Source: Clostridiaceae bacterium AM27-36LB (GTDB taxonomy: Bacteria; Bacillota; Clostridia; Lachnospirales; Lachnospiraceae). From it: DNA of 64,000 nt. Numbering within the stretch: position 1 is the first letter of the stretch; each line of letters opens with the position of its first letter. Made by a program: the position numbers and the translations under genes. This document shows positions 1 to 7,505 of the stretch, piece after piece. Under the pieces are notes generated by a model. It saw only the letters and a list, made by a program, of their open reading frames with translations. It was not told where the DNA came from and did no database searches. The DNA lies in NCBI GenBank assembly GCA_003480725.1, contig QUJQ01000005.1:270813-334812 (forward strand), given 5' to 3'.

Positions 1-22
1 CGGTCAGCGCCGAACAGTTTAA

Positions 23-745
23 TTACGCGACCTCGTGTCGCGCATAGGCGAAAGGGTTATAGTGCATGGACTTCTTGAAGTTGATGGTATTTAGGACCTT
101 GATTCGGTACGGCTCATAAATGACCTTGCCGTGCTTATCCTTCATGGGCTTTCCGTCTTTCCCCAGTTTGGGTGCGCCCCTTTGGAGCATTTTCCCGCAC
201 TCCACCAAAATGGTTCCCTTCGGGTCTGTGACCACATAGGAACTGTGCATCTGCATCAGATTCGGTTTGAGCCAGAAGCGGGTCTTACCGGAACCGGAGC
301 CGCCAATCACCAGCACATTTTTGTTTCTGGCGGTCTTTGGGTCCTTGGGGCGGCTGTTCATTGTCAGGCTCTCCGTTTTCGTCAGAATCACATTGTTCTG
401 GAATACCGGGTCGATGTAGGGTGCAATGTCCTCATGGGTTCCCCACCGGGCGGAACCGTATTCCATGCCGTGCCTGTACTTCTTGGCGTTCTTGCTTTTC
501 AGGTATACAGCCAGCCGCAGGCCGCCGCAGCAGCACAGGCCCACCAGCAGGTCCAGCGGGTGCAGGCTGGGCCACCAGCTGGCCAGCGCCACCGGCAGCG
601 TGGAGAAGAACGAGAGCATTTTTGCCGAAGCGTCCGCACCCACGGCCATCCGCCACGCTTCACCGAAGTTGGTGGAGAAAAGCCCCATCAGGATATACGG
701 CAGATTCAGCAAAATGAGCTTTTTGATGTTCAGCTGCTTTTTCAT
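23..745 (-). pseudogene. VirD4/TraG-type coupling protein, N-terminal fragment (interrupted)
   Basis: This is the type IV secretion coupling ATPase that brings relaxosome DNA to the conjugation pore. There are two membrane segments (about residues 10-26 and 60-80), then the conserved stretch with EYGSARWG and a Walker A motif GGSGSGKT at 148-155, followed by VVTDPKG. The reading frame stops at 240 residues, while family members run to about 600. The family sequence is recognisable up to NPFAY; the next seven residues are not, and the frame then ends. At exactly that point lies a perfect hairpin, CGCGAC / GTCGCG, at 26-42. The gene overlaps the upstream pcfB-like gene by 4 bases (ATGA), indicating translational coupling. 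Insertion of a group II intron or another element is the likeliest cause; the remainder would lie to the left of the window. Confidence 0.8.
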
Positions 746-1242
746 CGTTCCAGCTCCTTCCGCTTGTTCCGGTCCACGACGGCGTGTTTTACCAGTTCTT
801 TGAACTGGCTCAGCTTTGCCAGCACGGACGGGCGCTCGGATTTCTCCGCCTTCTTGACCTTTTTCCCGGTGTACTCGGTAAAAGCAGCGGTCAGGGCATC
901 CGCGTCCCGACCCTTGAAAAAGATCAGGTACTTGGGTGGGGAGCTGCTGCGGTCCTTCTTCACCGCATAGTCCACGCCGTATTTCCGGGCGATCTTCTCA
1001 AACTCCTTGATGGAGGGGTCGGTGATCTCGATGTTGGAAACCCCTTGGTTTTGACCAATCAGCTGTTTCACCGTCTGCTTGCCCTGGGGCTTCACAGGCG
1101 CGTCACGGCTTCTCTGCTTTTGCAGCTTCTTTTCCTTGCGGTGGGCAAGGTACTTGGTGATGGCGGCTTTCATCAACCGCCCGGTAAACTTTGTTCCGCT
1201 GACTACCAGCGTCAAAGTCCTGTTTTCCACTTCCTCCTGCAT
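742..1242 (-). CDS. PcfB-like conjugative element protein (DUF3801 family)
   Basis: This 166-residue protein lies directly upstream of the coupling protein and overlaps it by four bases, the usual position of PcfB-like proteins in Firmicute conjugative elements. The N-terminus (TLTLVVSGTKFTGRLMKAAI) and the central segment around KYGVDYAV and KYLIFFKGRDADAL match that family as I recall it. The middle and C-terminus are rich in Lys and Arg. PcfB of pCF10 is an accessory factor of the relaxosome/coupling protein, so a similar role is inferred here. The chosen ATG follows an AGGAGG with 10-base spacing. Confidence 0.75.
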   Translation of the reverse strand: MQEEVENRTLTLVVSGTKFTGRLMKAAITKYLAHRKEKKLQKQRSRDAPVKPQGKQTVKQLIGQNQGVSNIEITDPSIKEFEKIARKYGVDYAVKKDRSSSPPKYLIFFKGRDADALTAAFTEYTGKKVKKAEKSERPSVLAKLSQFKELVKHAVVDRNKRKELER

Positions 1243-1289
1243 AGGTCATCGCCTCCTTTCCACGGATTTTGCAGGGGTGGCGCTTGATA

Positions 1290-1331
1290 CTAAGGCGGGA
1301 CCACCAGCCGCCGCAGCAGGTATTTCAGCAT
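1290..1331 (-). CDS. Possible 13-residue leader ORF upstream of the pcfB-like gene
   Basis: An ATG at 1331 follows a good ribosome site (AAAGGAGCC) and opens a frame encoding MLKYLLRRLVVPP before a TAG stop. It fills the gap between the 103-residue ORF upstream and the pcfB-like gene downstream. The strong ribosome site is the only evidence for translation. It may be a coupling or leader peptide, or chance. Confidence 0.25.
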   Translation of the reverse strand: MLKYLLRRLVVPP

Positions 1332-1343
1332 GGCAGGCTCCTT

Positions 1344-1655
1344 TCAGCGCAGCTGGTCGGAGCGTTCATAGTACAGATGGCCCTGGCGCACTTTGGCATG
1401 GCTGAGAATCTTGATGTGGCCCTTTTCCTGGTTCTCCAGGCTTTTCTGGTATCCGGCCTCCGTCAGAAACAGGCGGGTTCGTTCACCTTTCCAGCCCACC
1501 GGGGAATCGTCGGTCAGCACATCGAAGATAATCATGTGCCGGGTGTCATCGGCAAACCGCTCCAAATCCATGTACTCATGGCCGTGGTAGTTCTGCGCCC
1601 CGGCTTTGAGGCGCATTTCCTCCATCAGCTGGCCCACGTTCTTACGCTCAGGCAT
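1344..1655 (-). CDS. Small conserved ICE protein, paralogue of the ORF at 3225-3500
   Basis: This is a 103-residue soluble protein of unknown function. Its core (ERFADDTRHMIIFDVLT, then RTRLFLTEAGYQ and IKILSHAKVRQGH) aligns with the 91-residue protein encoded at 3225-3500 (ERFQDNTRRMIEFSVL, MRLFLTEDGYQ, IKRYARVIEGH). The element therefore carries two diverged copies of this family. Its start overlaps the upstream gene by 8 bases, which points to an operon. I do not know a function for the family. Confidence 0.7.
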   Translation of the reverse strand: MPERKNVGQLMEEMRLKAGAQNYHGHEYMDLERFADDTRHMIIFDVLTDDSPVGWKGERTRLFLTEAGYQKSLENQEKGHIKILSHAKVRQGHLYYERSDQLR

Positions 1656-2010
1656 GGCGTGCGCCTCCTTTCCCGCGTCCCTGGCCCTTCACGGTCAGGA
1701 TACCGTCCAGGGTGGTGGCGGTGATCCGCAGGCGCTCGGCGGTGGCAATGTCATTCTTCACGGTCTCGTCGATGCCGTGGCCGCAGACCACCAGCACATG
1801 GGACCGGCGCAGGTAGTCCCGCGCCATATCCAGCCCGTCCTTGTGTTCCTGGGGAATCTCGTCCTTGAGGAAGGTAGGCAGGAACAGCACCGGGCAGATG
1901 GGCGAATACCCGGCGTCGTACACCTGACGACAGTAGGCCGCAGCGCTCTCGGCGTTCTCATACTGGCTGTTGCTCCAGGGAGCCGTAATGTAGGCAAGAG
2001 GTCGTTTCAT
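1648..2010 (-). CDS. DUF4406/DUF7768-like protein (nucleoside deoxyribosyltransferase fold)
   Basis: A 120-residue protein beginning MKRPLAYITAPWSNSQYENA, a pattern seen in small element-borne proteins related to nucleoside 2-deoxyribosyltransferases: a β-strand, a Y-x-A-x-P-W/Y turn and a helix with conserved acidic residues. Further in, FLKDEIPQEHKDGLDMARDYL and VLVVCGHGIDETV match the same fold. Activity has not been shown for such proteins in conjugative elements, so only the fold is proposed. The C-terminus is basic (GQGRGKGGARHA) and overlaps the next ORF by 8 bases. Confidence 0.6.
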   Translation of the reverse strand: MKRPLAYITAPWSNSQYENAESAAAYCRQVYDAGYSPICPVLFLPTFLKDEIPQEHKDGLDMARDYLRRSHVLVVCGHGIDETVKNDIATAERLRITATTLDGILTVKGQGRGKGGARHA

Positions 2011-2058
2011 GGCAAAATCCTTTCTCCCGGTGTGTCCGGGCAGCAGAAAAGCGGCTGT

Positions 2059-2937
2059 TTACCAGCCGCCTGCGTACATATCGTGGTTGACTTGTGCGGT
2101 GTAGTGATTGCTGATCGTTGTAGGCGCATTAAACAGCACCGCAAGCAGATACTGCTTCATGTTGCGGACCTCGGTGGTATTTTTCTGCAAGCTGTCCATG
2201 ACAAACCGGATATGCTCGCTGTCCAGCTTCAAAAACCGGGAGCGCACCACCTCATGGGGGAAGTCGCTGCCTGCAATCCGGGTGGTTTTGCGCTTTGCAC
2301 AGATAGTTTCTACCATCAGCTCCACGATCTCATCCAAATCCTCCCGATAGGTGGCAAACTCCCTGCACAGGTAGTCATACTCGATGTTCTCTAAAATCAA
2401 TTCCCGATAATTTTCTATCTCGGAGACAGACATCGCATCCCTTCCTTTCCGTTCCGGCGGTCTTGCCGCCGCTGTTTCCCGGAAGGGAATGGAATCGGTA
2501 CTTGATCCATGGGTAATTGATTTTTGAGTATTTGATTTCTCTATATTTAATTCTGCGGGCTTTTCCGTATCCGGTTTCACCATATCCGGGTTTTCCGTAT
2601 CTGGTGAAGCCGTATCCGGCTGGGGCGTATCCGGGTTCTTCGGCTGTGGTTGCTCGTAGATAACATACTCGGTATCACTGATCCGACCCTGTTTGTCCCG
2701 CAGTTGATGACGGACAATGTACCCGGCAGCTTCCAGCTCCCGCAGCGCGCCGCCGATAGCGTCCACGCCCTCTTTGCAGATGGCGGCAAGCCCTCTGGTG
2801 GTATAGTTCCAGTCCTCCGGTAAGGACAGTATCATGGAAAGCAGCCCCTTGGCTTTCAGGGACAGTTTCCCGTTGCGTAAATGGTGATTGCTCATCACGG
2901 TATAATCTCTGGTTCGTTCAATGCGAAATACGGCCAT
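2059..2937 (-). CDS. Replication initiator-like / helix-turn-helix ICE protein (DUF6017-type)
   Basis: The N-terminal 100 residues (FRIERTRDYTVMSNHHLRN, then KGLLSMILSLPEDWNYTT and EGVDAIGGALRELEAAGYI) form the winged-helix domain found in element replication-initiator-like proteins. A low-complexity linker with repeated xPDT units follows, then a C-terminal domain of about 120 residues (ENIEYDYLCREF, YREDLDEIVELMVETICAKR) typical of the DUF6017 group. The ATG at 2937 is chosen over an in-frame TTG at 2955 because it sits 8 bases after GGAAGGAG; the TTG would overlap that site. A role in element replication or its control is inferred from family context. Confidence 0.7.
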   Translation of the reverse strand: MAVFRIERTRDYTVMSNHHLRNGKLSLKAKGLLSMILSLPEDWNYTTRGLAAICKEGVDAIGGALRELEAAGYIVRHQLRDKQGRISDTEYVIYEQPQPKNPDTPQPDTASPDTENPDMVKPDTEKPAELNIEKSNTQKSITHGSSTDSIPFRETAAARPPERKGRDAMSVSEIENYRELILENIEYDYLCREFATYREDLDEIVELMVETICAKRKTTRIAGSDFPHEVVRSRFLKLDSEHIRFVMDSLQKNTTEVRNMKQYLLAVLFNAPTTISNHYTAQVNHDMYAGGW

Positions 2938-3006
2938 TGACCTCACTCCTTCCAAATTTCTCAGGGTATGAAAAAAGCCACAATCCTGTAAAAAGAATTG
3001 TGGCAG

Positions 3007-3192
3007 TCAGCTGTTTTGTTCACTTTTTCTGCGCCGGTAGGGGCGCTTGGGAATGGGCGGTTTGTCCAACAGGTCATCTCCCTGAGAGAATGGCAGAGTT
3101 TGCAGAACACGGTCAATCTCCATAGATTCCATATCATGCTGGGAATGGCAATCCTCCCGGATTGCTTCCCGGATTTCCTTTACAGTACACAT
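3007..3192 (-). CDS. Small hypothetical ICE protein
   Basis: A 61-residue acidic/basic protein of unknown function starting MCTVKEIREAIRED. The ATG at 3192 is favoured over one 21 bases upstream because a GAAAGGA site lies just before it. The C-terminus is basic (KPPIPKRPYRRRKSEQNS). It sits between the replication-initiator-like gene and a conserved small ORF in the same orientation. Confidence 0.5.
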   Translation of the reverse strand: MCTVKEIREAIREDCHSQHDMESMEIDRVLQTLPFSQGDDLLDKPPIPKRPYRRRKSEQNS

Positions 3193-3224
3193 TTCAATCC
3201 TTTCCTTTCGCAATAATAACTTGT

Positions 3225-3500
3225 TTATGAGTGGCGGCGGCGCTTGTCCGGCTTAAAATCGAGGATATGTCCCTCAATCACACGGGCGTACCGCTTGATT
3301 TTGATTTCCCGGCGCTGCTGGCTTTGCAGGGCGGTCTGATAGCCGTCCTCCGTAAGAAACAGCCGCATTTCATCACCGGGACTGCCGTAGGCACAGGAAC
3401 GCAGGACAGAAAACTCAATCATCCGGCGGGTATTATCCTGAAAACGCTCCACGGCAAGAATGTTGTGTCCTTTCAGCTCACGGGCTGAAATATCCCTCAT
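3225..3500 (-). CDS. Small conserved ICE protein, paralogue of the ORF at 1344-1655
   Basis: This 91-residue protein shares its core with the ORF at 1344-1655: an RFxDxTRxMIxFxVL segment, an RLFLTExGYQ segment and a basic strand before the end. An AAAGGAG site lies 7 bases before the ATG. It is located immediately downstream of parB with 14 bases between them, so it is probably co-transcribed with parA-parB. Function unknown. Confidence 0.7.
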   Translation of the reverse strand: MRDISARELKGHNILAVERFQDNTRRMIEFSVLRSCAYGSPGDEMRLFLTEDGYQTALQSQQRREIKIKRYARVIEGHILDFKPDKRRRHS

Positions 3501-3514
3501 AGGCTGCTCCTTTC

Positions 3515-4450
3515 TCAGCGTTCATGTTGCTGTTGGCGTTTTTTCTGCCACTGTTCCAGCAGCTTGATAATGGTTTCCTGCATCCGCTGGGGCGTGTAGC
3601 TCTTGGGAAAATACTTCCGCAGAGTGTCAGATGTGAAGGTCACCTTGTCCAGATCGCTTTTCTTTTCCTCTCCCATGATGGCCCGCATCACATCAATGGA
3701 TAAATGTCCCTCCTGGCTGAATTTCTTGAGCCGCTGAGCCTGGGAGAGAGAAGGGGTAGCTTGTTCGCTGTCCATCGCGTCCAAAAGCTGTACCTGTTCC
3801 TCTTTTTTCAGGAACGACAGCTCATAGGCTGGATTAAAGGCGATTTTCTTTTCATCCACCATATCCAGCAGTTCGGGAATTAACTCGGTGAGGCGGATAT
3901 AGCGAGAAATCTGGTTACGGCTTTGGCCGACCTGTTCTGCCAAAATTTCTCTGGATTCTTTACCAGCCAACTTCCGCCCAACTTGGGCGGAAGTTAAATC
4001 CATGCGTTCTCCCTGATGTCGCATAGCCTCCAGCTTCATCTTATAAGCGAAAGCTCTCTCACTGGGGAGCAGGCTTTCACGCTGCAAGTTGCTGTCCACC
4101 ATAATGATGGTGGCAGCGTCATCGTCCAAATCCCGGACAATGACCGGCATGGTTTCTTTCTCAGCCAGTTCACTGGCCCTGTGCCGCCTGTGTCCGGCTA
4201 CTAATTCATAGCCGCCCTCCGGGTCAGGTCTTGCAATCGCCGGAACCAGCACACCATACTGCCGAACACTGTCGGCGGTCTCCATCATGGATTCATCATC
4301 CTTGACTTTGAACGGATGGTTCTTAAAAGGGTGCAGTTCAGACAGTGGGATTTCCAACACCCGTTCCCGCTGTGCGTCGGCACGGCCTTCTTCGGTGGAG
4401 AACAGATCATCTACCGAGGCCAGCTCTATTTTTTTCGCGCTGCTTTTCAA
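3515..4450 (-). CDS. parB: ParB/RepB/Spo0J family partition protein
   Basis: A 311-residue ParB-type protein. The N-terminal ParB/Srx nuclease-like domain shows the CTP-binding signature GHRRHRASEL (residues 86-95), after LSELHPFKNHPFKV. A helix-turn-helix follows at about 160-185 (LAEQVGQSRNQISRYIRL). The C-terminal 100 residues are helical and probably dimerise. It overlaps parA by 44 bases, indicating tight co-expression. In ICEs such pairs stabilise the excised circular form; that role is inferred here. No parS site was identified. Confidence 0.9.
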   Translation of the reverse strand: MKSSAKKIELASVDDLFSTEEGRADAQRERVLEIPLSELHPFKNHPFKVKDDESMMETADSVRQYGVLVPAIARPDPEGGYELVAGHRRHRASELAEKETMPVIVRDLDDDAATIIMVDSNLQRESLLPSERAFAYKMKLEAMRHQGERMDLTSAQVGRKLAGKESREILAEQVGQSRNQISRYIRLTELIPELLDMVDEKKIAFNPAYELSFLKKEEQVQLLDAMDSEQATPSLSQAQRLKKFSQEGHLSIDVMRAIMGEEKKSDLDKVTFTSDTLRKYFPKSYTPQRMQETIIKLLEQWQKKRQQQHER

Positions 4451-5228
4451 GTTTCAACACCTCCTTCGTCAGATTTTTGTAGCCCTCTGCCACCTTGCCG
4501 CCGGGATCGTGGGCAAAAATGCTTTTTCCCTCGGCGCTGATTTCCTTAGCCCGAACAGAATGGGGGATCTCTATGCCGAATACTTTGATCTTGCTTCCAT
4601 AGGTCTCCCGCAGGAGAGCGGAGATCTCTTTGGCAAAGTTGGTTCGGCTGTCCACCATTGTCAGCAGGATACCGTCTATCTGAAGCTTTGGGTTGATCTG
4701 CCGCTTTACCTTGTTTACCGTGGAGAGCAGCTGTTCCAGCCCTTTTGCGGGCAGATACTCCGCCTGAACGGGAATTATGATCCTGTTTGCAGCGGCCAGC
4801 GCATTGACTGTGAGCATCCCAAGGGAGGGCTGGCAGTCGATGAGGATATGGGAGTATTGCCCCTTCAGCGTGTCCAGATATTGCCGCAAGATAGTCTCAC
4901 GGCTCATGGCATTTACCAGGGATACTTCCATACCGGATAACTGGATGTCCGCAGGCATCAGGTCAACGCCTTCTGCATGATGCAGAATACCTTCTCCGGG
5001 GCGTATAGGCTGATCCATCAGAATTTTGCCCATTGCATCCGACAGTGTAAATGGCAGCTTGTCTGGTTGCGGATTTCCCAAGCTGATTGTCAGGCTTCCT
5101 TGCGGGTCCCCGTCAATCAGAAGCACTTTCTTTCCGGCCTGTGCCAGACCTATTCCCAAGTTCGCACAGGTTGTTGTTTTGCCAACACCGCCTTTCTGGT
5201 TGGCGATGGCGATGATTTGCGTGTTCAA
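4407..5228 (-). CDS. parA: ParA family partition ATPase
   Basis: A 273-residue ParA/Soj ATPase with the deviant Walker A KGGVGKTT at residues 12-19, the Walker A' segment LLIDGDPQGSLT, and Walker B ILIDCQPSLG. The start is a TTG at 5228, preceded by AGGAGGAGG at 6-8 bases; no ATG is available in frame nearby. It is the element gene closest to rlmD, with only 119 bases between them. That gap contains a 9-bp hairpin that may act as terminator or operator. Confidence 0.92.
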   Translation of the reverse strand: MNTQIIAIANQKGGVGKTTTCANLGIGLAQAGKKVLLIDGDPQGSLTISLGNPQPDKLPFTLSDAMGKILMDQPIRPGEGILHHAEGVDLMPADIQLSGMEVSLVNAMSRETILRQYLDTLKGQYSHILIDCQPSLGMLTVNALAAANRIIIPVQAEYLPAKGLEQLLSTVNKVKRQINPKLQIDGILLTMVDSRTNFAKEISALLRETYGSKIKVFGIEIPHSVRAKEISAEGKSIFAHDPGGKVAEGYKNLTKEVLKLEKQREKNRAGLGR

Positions 5229-5254
5229 ATAAACCTCCTCCTTCTACAAAAAAT

Positions 5255-5278
5255 ATCCCTATTCCGAAAAATAGGGAT
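5255..5278 (-). terminator. Hairpin between rlmD and parA (terminator or operator)
   Basis: Perfect 9-bp inverted repeat ATCCCTATT / AATAGGGAT with a 6-base loop. On the minus strand it is followed by a T-rich run (ATATTTTTT). It would end rlmD transcription just before parA. Its closeness to the parA ribosome site also allows a role as operator or attenuator for parAB. Confidence 0.5.
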
Positions 5279-5347
5279 GAAAAAAGCCGCTTACTCAAAT
5301 AAATGAATAAACGGCTATGTAAGAAATATTCGATTGTAAGTAAAGTT

Positions 5348-5670
5348 TTATATCACTGCAAAATAACGAAGTGCATCTTTGATTGCTTCTACCTTTTCTG
5401 GTGTCGGATGTTTCCTCGGCTGTTTCAATTCTTCTACCGCATTAGGAGCATCATACATCGGCAATCCCAAATTTCGCTTTACCTCTGCGATATATGCGGT
5501 ATGTACCTTGAAGCCGTATTTCGCTTCTATGTACTCCTTAATCATTTTGTAGGTCACTTTTTCTTTGGGCTTGTACGCTTCGGCTCTTTTAGCAATACTA
5601 TCTACCGGAATCTTGCCCTCGCCCTCTCCAAACTCCACATCAATGTGGATATAACTGTCGGCTTTTTTGT
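5348..5670 (-). other. ICE-supplied 3' extension of rlmD
   Basis: This part of the ORF encodes about 105 residues beyond the RlmD core. It includes a region rich in Lys and Glu (EAYKPKEKVTYKMIKEYIEA, then YGFKVHTAYIAEVKR) and the end HPTPEKVEAIKDALRYFAVI. From memory, near-identical short proteins occur at rumA-integrated elements in Clostridia, which supports an element origin. The function of the extension is unknown. Confidence 0.6.
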
Positions 5671-7018
5671 GGGACAAAAGAACTACCGTCTCCACATGCA
5701 CCGTACCTGGGAACATATCACATGCCTTCACTTTCTTGACTTCGTATCCCCGTTCACCCAGCCATTTTACATCTCTTGCCAGGGTTGCAGAATCACAGCT
5801 TACATACACAATACGATCAGGTTTCATCTTTACCATGGTTTCCAGTGCAGCAGTGTCACAGCCTTTGCGGGGGGGATCCACAACAATCACATCTGCGTAG
5901 ATACCTTCTTTTTCGTATTTTTCCGGAAGAACTTCTTCTGCTTTTCCAACAAAGAATTCTGCATTTTCAATGCCGTTTAGTTTCGCGTTCTGGCGGGCAT
6001 CATCGATAGCCTGCGGTACGATCTCCACACCATAGACCTTGCCTGCCTTCTGCGCCAGGAAAAGGGAAATAGTTCCGATTCCACAGTAGAGATCCCACAC
6101 GGTCTCATTACCTTTCAGATCTGCATATTCCAGCGCCGTCTCATAAAGCTTCTTTGTCTGCACCGGATTTACCTGATAGAAAGAAAGCTGCGAGATCTGA
6201 TATTTAATATTTCCAATGCAATCTGTAATATAATCCTGTCCCCACACAAAGATCATCTCTGTTCCCATGATCACATTGGTATTTTTTGTATTTACGTTAA
6301 TCGTAATGCTGGTCATGCCCGGCACTTCCCGCAGGGAATCCACCAGTTCGGTAAGCTTCGGCATGGTCCTTCCATTCAGGATCAGACAGACCATCACCTC
6401 ACCTGTGGTAAATCCTTTTCGGATCAGCACATGACGCAGCAGACCTTTTCCACTGACCTCATCATAGGTAGAGATATGATATGTTTTCAAATGATCCAAG
6501 ATTTTCTCCAGAATCACTTTATTCTCTTCCACACCCAGCCAGCATTCCGTACAGGGGATGATGTTGTGAGAACGGGCAGCATAAAATCCAGTCACCGGAT
6601 TGCCCTCTTTATCCGTTCCAAAGGGAAACTGTGCTTTGTTGCGGTATCTCCACGGATCATCCATTCCTATGATCTCCGGCTTTGCAAGATCGGTGAGACC
6701 TCCGATCCGGATCAGATGGTTCCATACCTTTTTCGCTTTAAAATCAAGCTGTGCTTCATAGGTCATGGCCTGCAGCTGACATCCTCCGCACTGGCGGGCA
6801 AATGCACATCTTGGTTCCGTCCGCTCTGGTGACGGATCCAGCACCTGCATCAGTCTGGCATAACCATAACTCTTCTTCATCTTCATGACCTTCGCCTGTA
6901 CCCGGTCTCCCGGCACCACATCCTTCACAAAGATCGCCATGCCATCAACCTTGCCGATGCCCTCTCCATCAACGCCAAGATCCTCTATTGTCAACTCAAT
7001 CAAATCGTCCTTTTTCAT
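5348..7018 (-). CDS. rlmD: 23S rRNA (uracil-5-)-methyltransferase RlmD with ICE-derived C-terminal extension
   Basis: A TrmA/RlmD-family SAM-dependent methyltransferase that makes m5U in 23S rRNA. An N-terminal TRAM domain (DLGVDGEGIGKVDGMAIFV) is followed by the iron-sulphur cysteines in CAFARQCGGC, the SAM loop DLYCGIGTISL, and the catalytic-cysteine segment YVSCDSATLARD. The usual family end, VHVETVVLLS, falls near residues 438-448. About 105 further residues (from SHKKAD to YFAVI) are not part of the RlmD fold. That motif is the known integration site (rumA) of several Firmicute ICEs, so the extra tail is read as element DNA that restores the gene end. The protein is 556 residues against about 450 usual. 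A consensus promoter lies at 7081-7109. Confidence 0.88.
   Translation of the reverse strand: MKKDDLIELTIEDLGVDGEGIGKVDGMAIFVKDVVPGDRVQAKVMKMKKSYGYARLMQVLDPSPERTEPRCAFARQCGGCQLQAMTYEAQLDFKAKKVWNHLIRIGGLTDLAKPEIIGMDDPWRYRNKAQFPFGTDKEGNPVTGFYAARSHNIIPCTECWLGVEENKVILEKILDHLKTYHISTYDEVSGKGLLRHVLIRKGFTTGEVMVCLILNGRTMPKLTELVDSLREVPGMTSITINVNTKNTNVIMGTEMIFVWGQDYITDCIGNIKYQISQLSFYQVNPVQTKKLYETALEYADLKGNETVWDLYCGIGTISLFLAQKAGKVYGVEIVPQAIDDARQNAKLNGIENAEFFVGKAEEVLPEKYEKEGIYADVIVVDPPRKGCDTAALETMVKMKPDRIVYVSCDSATLARDVKWLGERGYEVKKVKACDMFPGTVHVETVVLLSHKKADSYIHIDVEFGEGEGKIPVDSIAKRAEAYKPKEKVTYKMIKEYIEAKYGFKVHTAYIAEVKRNLGLPMYDAPNAVEELKQPRKHPTPEKVEAIKDALRYFAVI
5671..5705. other. Probable ICE attachment-site region in rlmD
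   Basis: The minus strand of this stretch encodes TVHVETVVLLS, the conserved RlmD end motif. In streptococcal rumA-integrated ICEs the core att sequence is the DNA encoding this motif. The placement here is by analogy; the second att copy is outside the window, so the exact crossover cannot be given. Confidence 0.5.
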
Positions 7019-7080
7019 CCTCTAACATCCTCATAAAATTCAAAATTTAATCGCACATTTACGAATATAACCATGCGCCT

Positions 7081-7109
7081 ATTATAATATAATTTTCCCC
7101 TCCCGCCAA
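7081..7109 (-). promoter_or_regulatory. rlmD promoter
   Basis: TTGGCG, 17 bases, TATAAT on the minus strand, about 60 bases before the rlmD ATG. It is a near-consensus SigA-type site. Confidence 0.6.
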
Positions 7110-7252
7110 TACGAACCGCAAAATCCCAAGTTATAAAACCTTCTAAAATATATAACCAACTCTATACTTAACTCTATACTTAACTCAATCCTGACATCCA
7201 TCGCAAAGTCAAAAGGGCTGTCCACCATCTAACACAATAACACAAACAAAAA

Positions 7253-7498
7253 AATCTTCCACAGGTTAATACACCCAGAAAACTAAAAAGAATCTCCGCC
7301 AGCTAACACATATAACCTACGCTGTATGACTTGGAGCGGACAACGGAAGATGGTATACCGACTGGAACGAACATCTATGATGTCCGTTCAAAGGCGGTAT
7401 GGCAACTTACTTTGTCCGATACACGTCATACGAGTTGTTATTGTGTCAGATGACGGAGATTCTATGTTATGTTTGATCGTGTTAACCTGTGGAAGATT
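7253..7498. repeat. 246-bp imperfect palindrome (MITE-like fold-back element)
   Basis: The ends are a perfect 17-bp inverted repeat, AATCTTCCACAGGTTAA at 7253-7269 and its complement at 7482-7498. Inside, further arms match in the same order: AGAATCTCCG (near 7289) with CGGAGATTCT (near 7454), GTATGAC with its complement, CGGACAA with its complement, and a central hairpin GAACG-ACATC around the TAT at 7376-7378. The whole stretch can fold into one long hairpin with small mismatches. A related sequence, TCCACCATCTAACACAATAACA, occurs at about 7220-7241 outside the left end. No coding capacity is credible inside. It lies just downstream of yhaM. Confidence 0.75.
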
Positions 7499-7505
7499 GT
7501 ACACT

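Larger units (their letters stand above)
1..5700. mobile_element. End of an integrative conjugative element (ICE) inserted in rlmD
   Basis: The genes from the window start to parA form a typical conjugative-element block: VirD4-type coupling protein, PcfB-like protein, small accessory ORFs, a replication-initiator-like protein, ParB and ParA, all on the minus strand. Everything beyond rlmD is chromosomal housekeeping. The boundary is inferred to lie within rlmD near 5670-5705, because rlmD has an extra C-terminal extension after its usual last conserved motif. The integrase and the other end are outside the window, so the exact limits and the att core are not proven. Confidence 0.75.

Noticed and set aside
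131-970. Long plus-strand frames opposite the ICE conjugation genes
   Set aside because: High-GC antisense shadows; the minus-strand frames have family matches, overlaps and ribosome sites.
13-5228. Antibiotic-resistance or toxin cargo on the ICE
   Set aside because: None of the genes in the visible part encodes such a function; cargo could lie outside the window.
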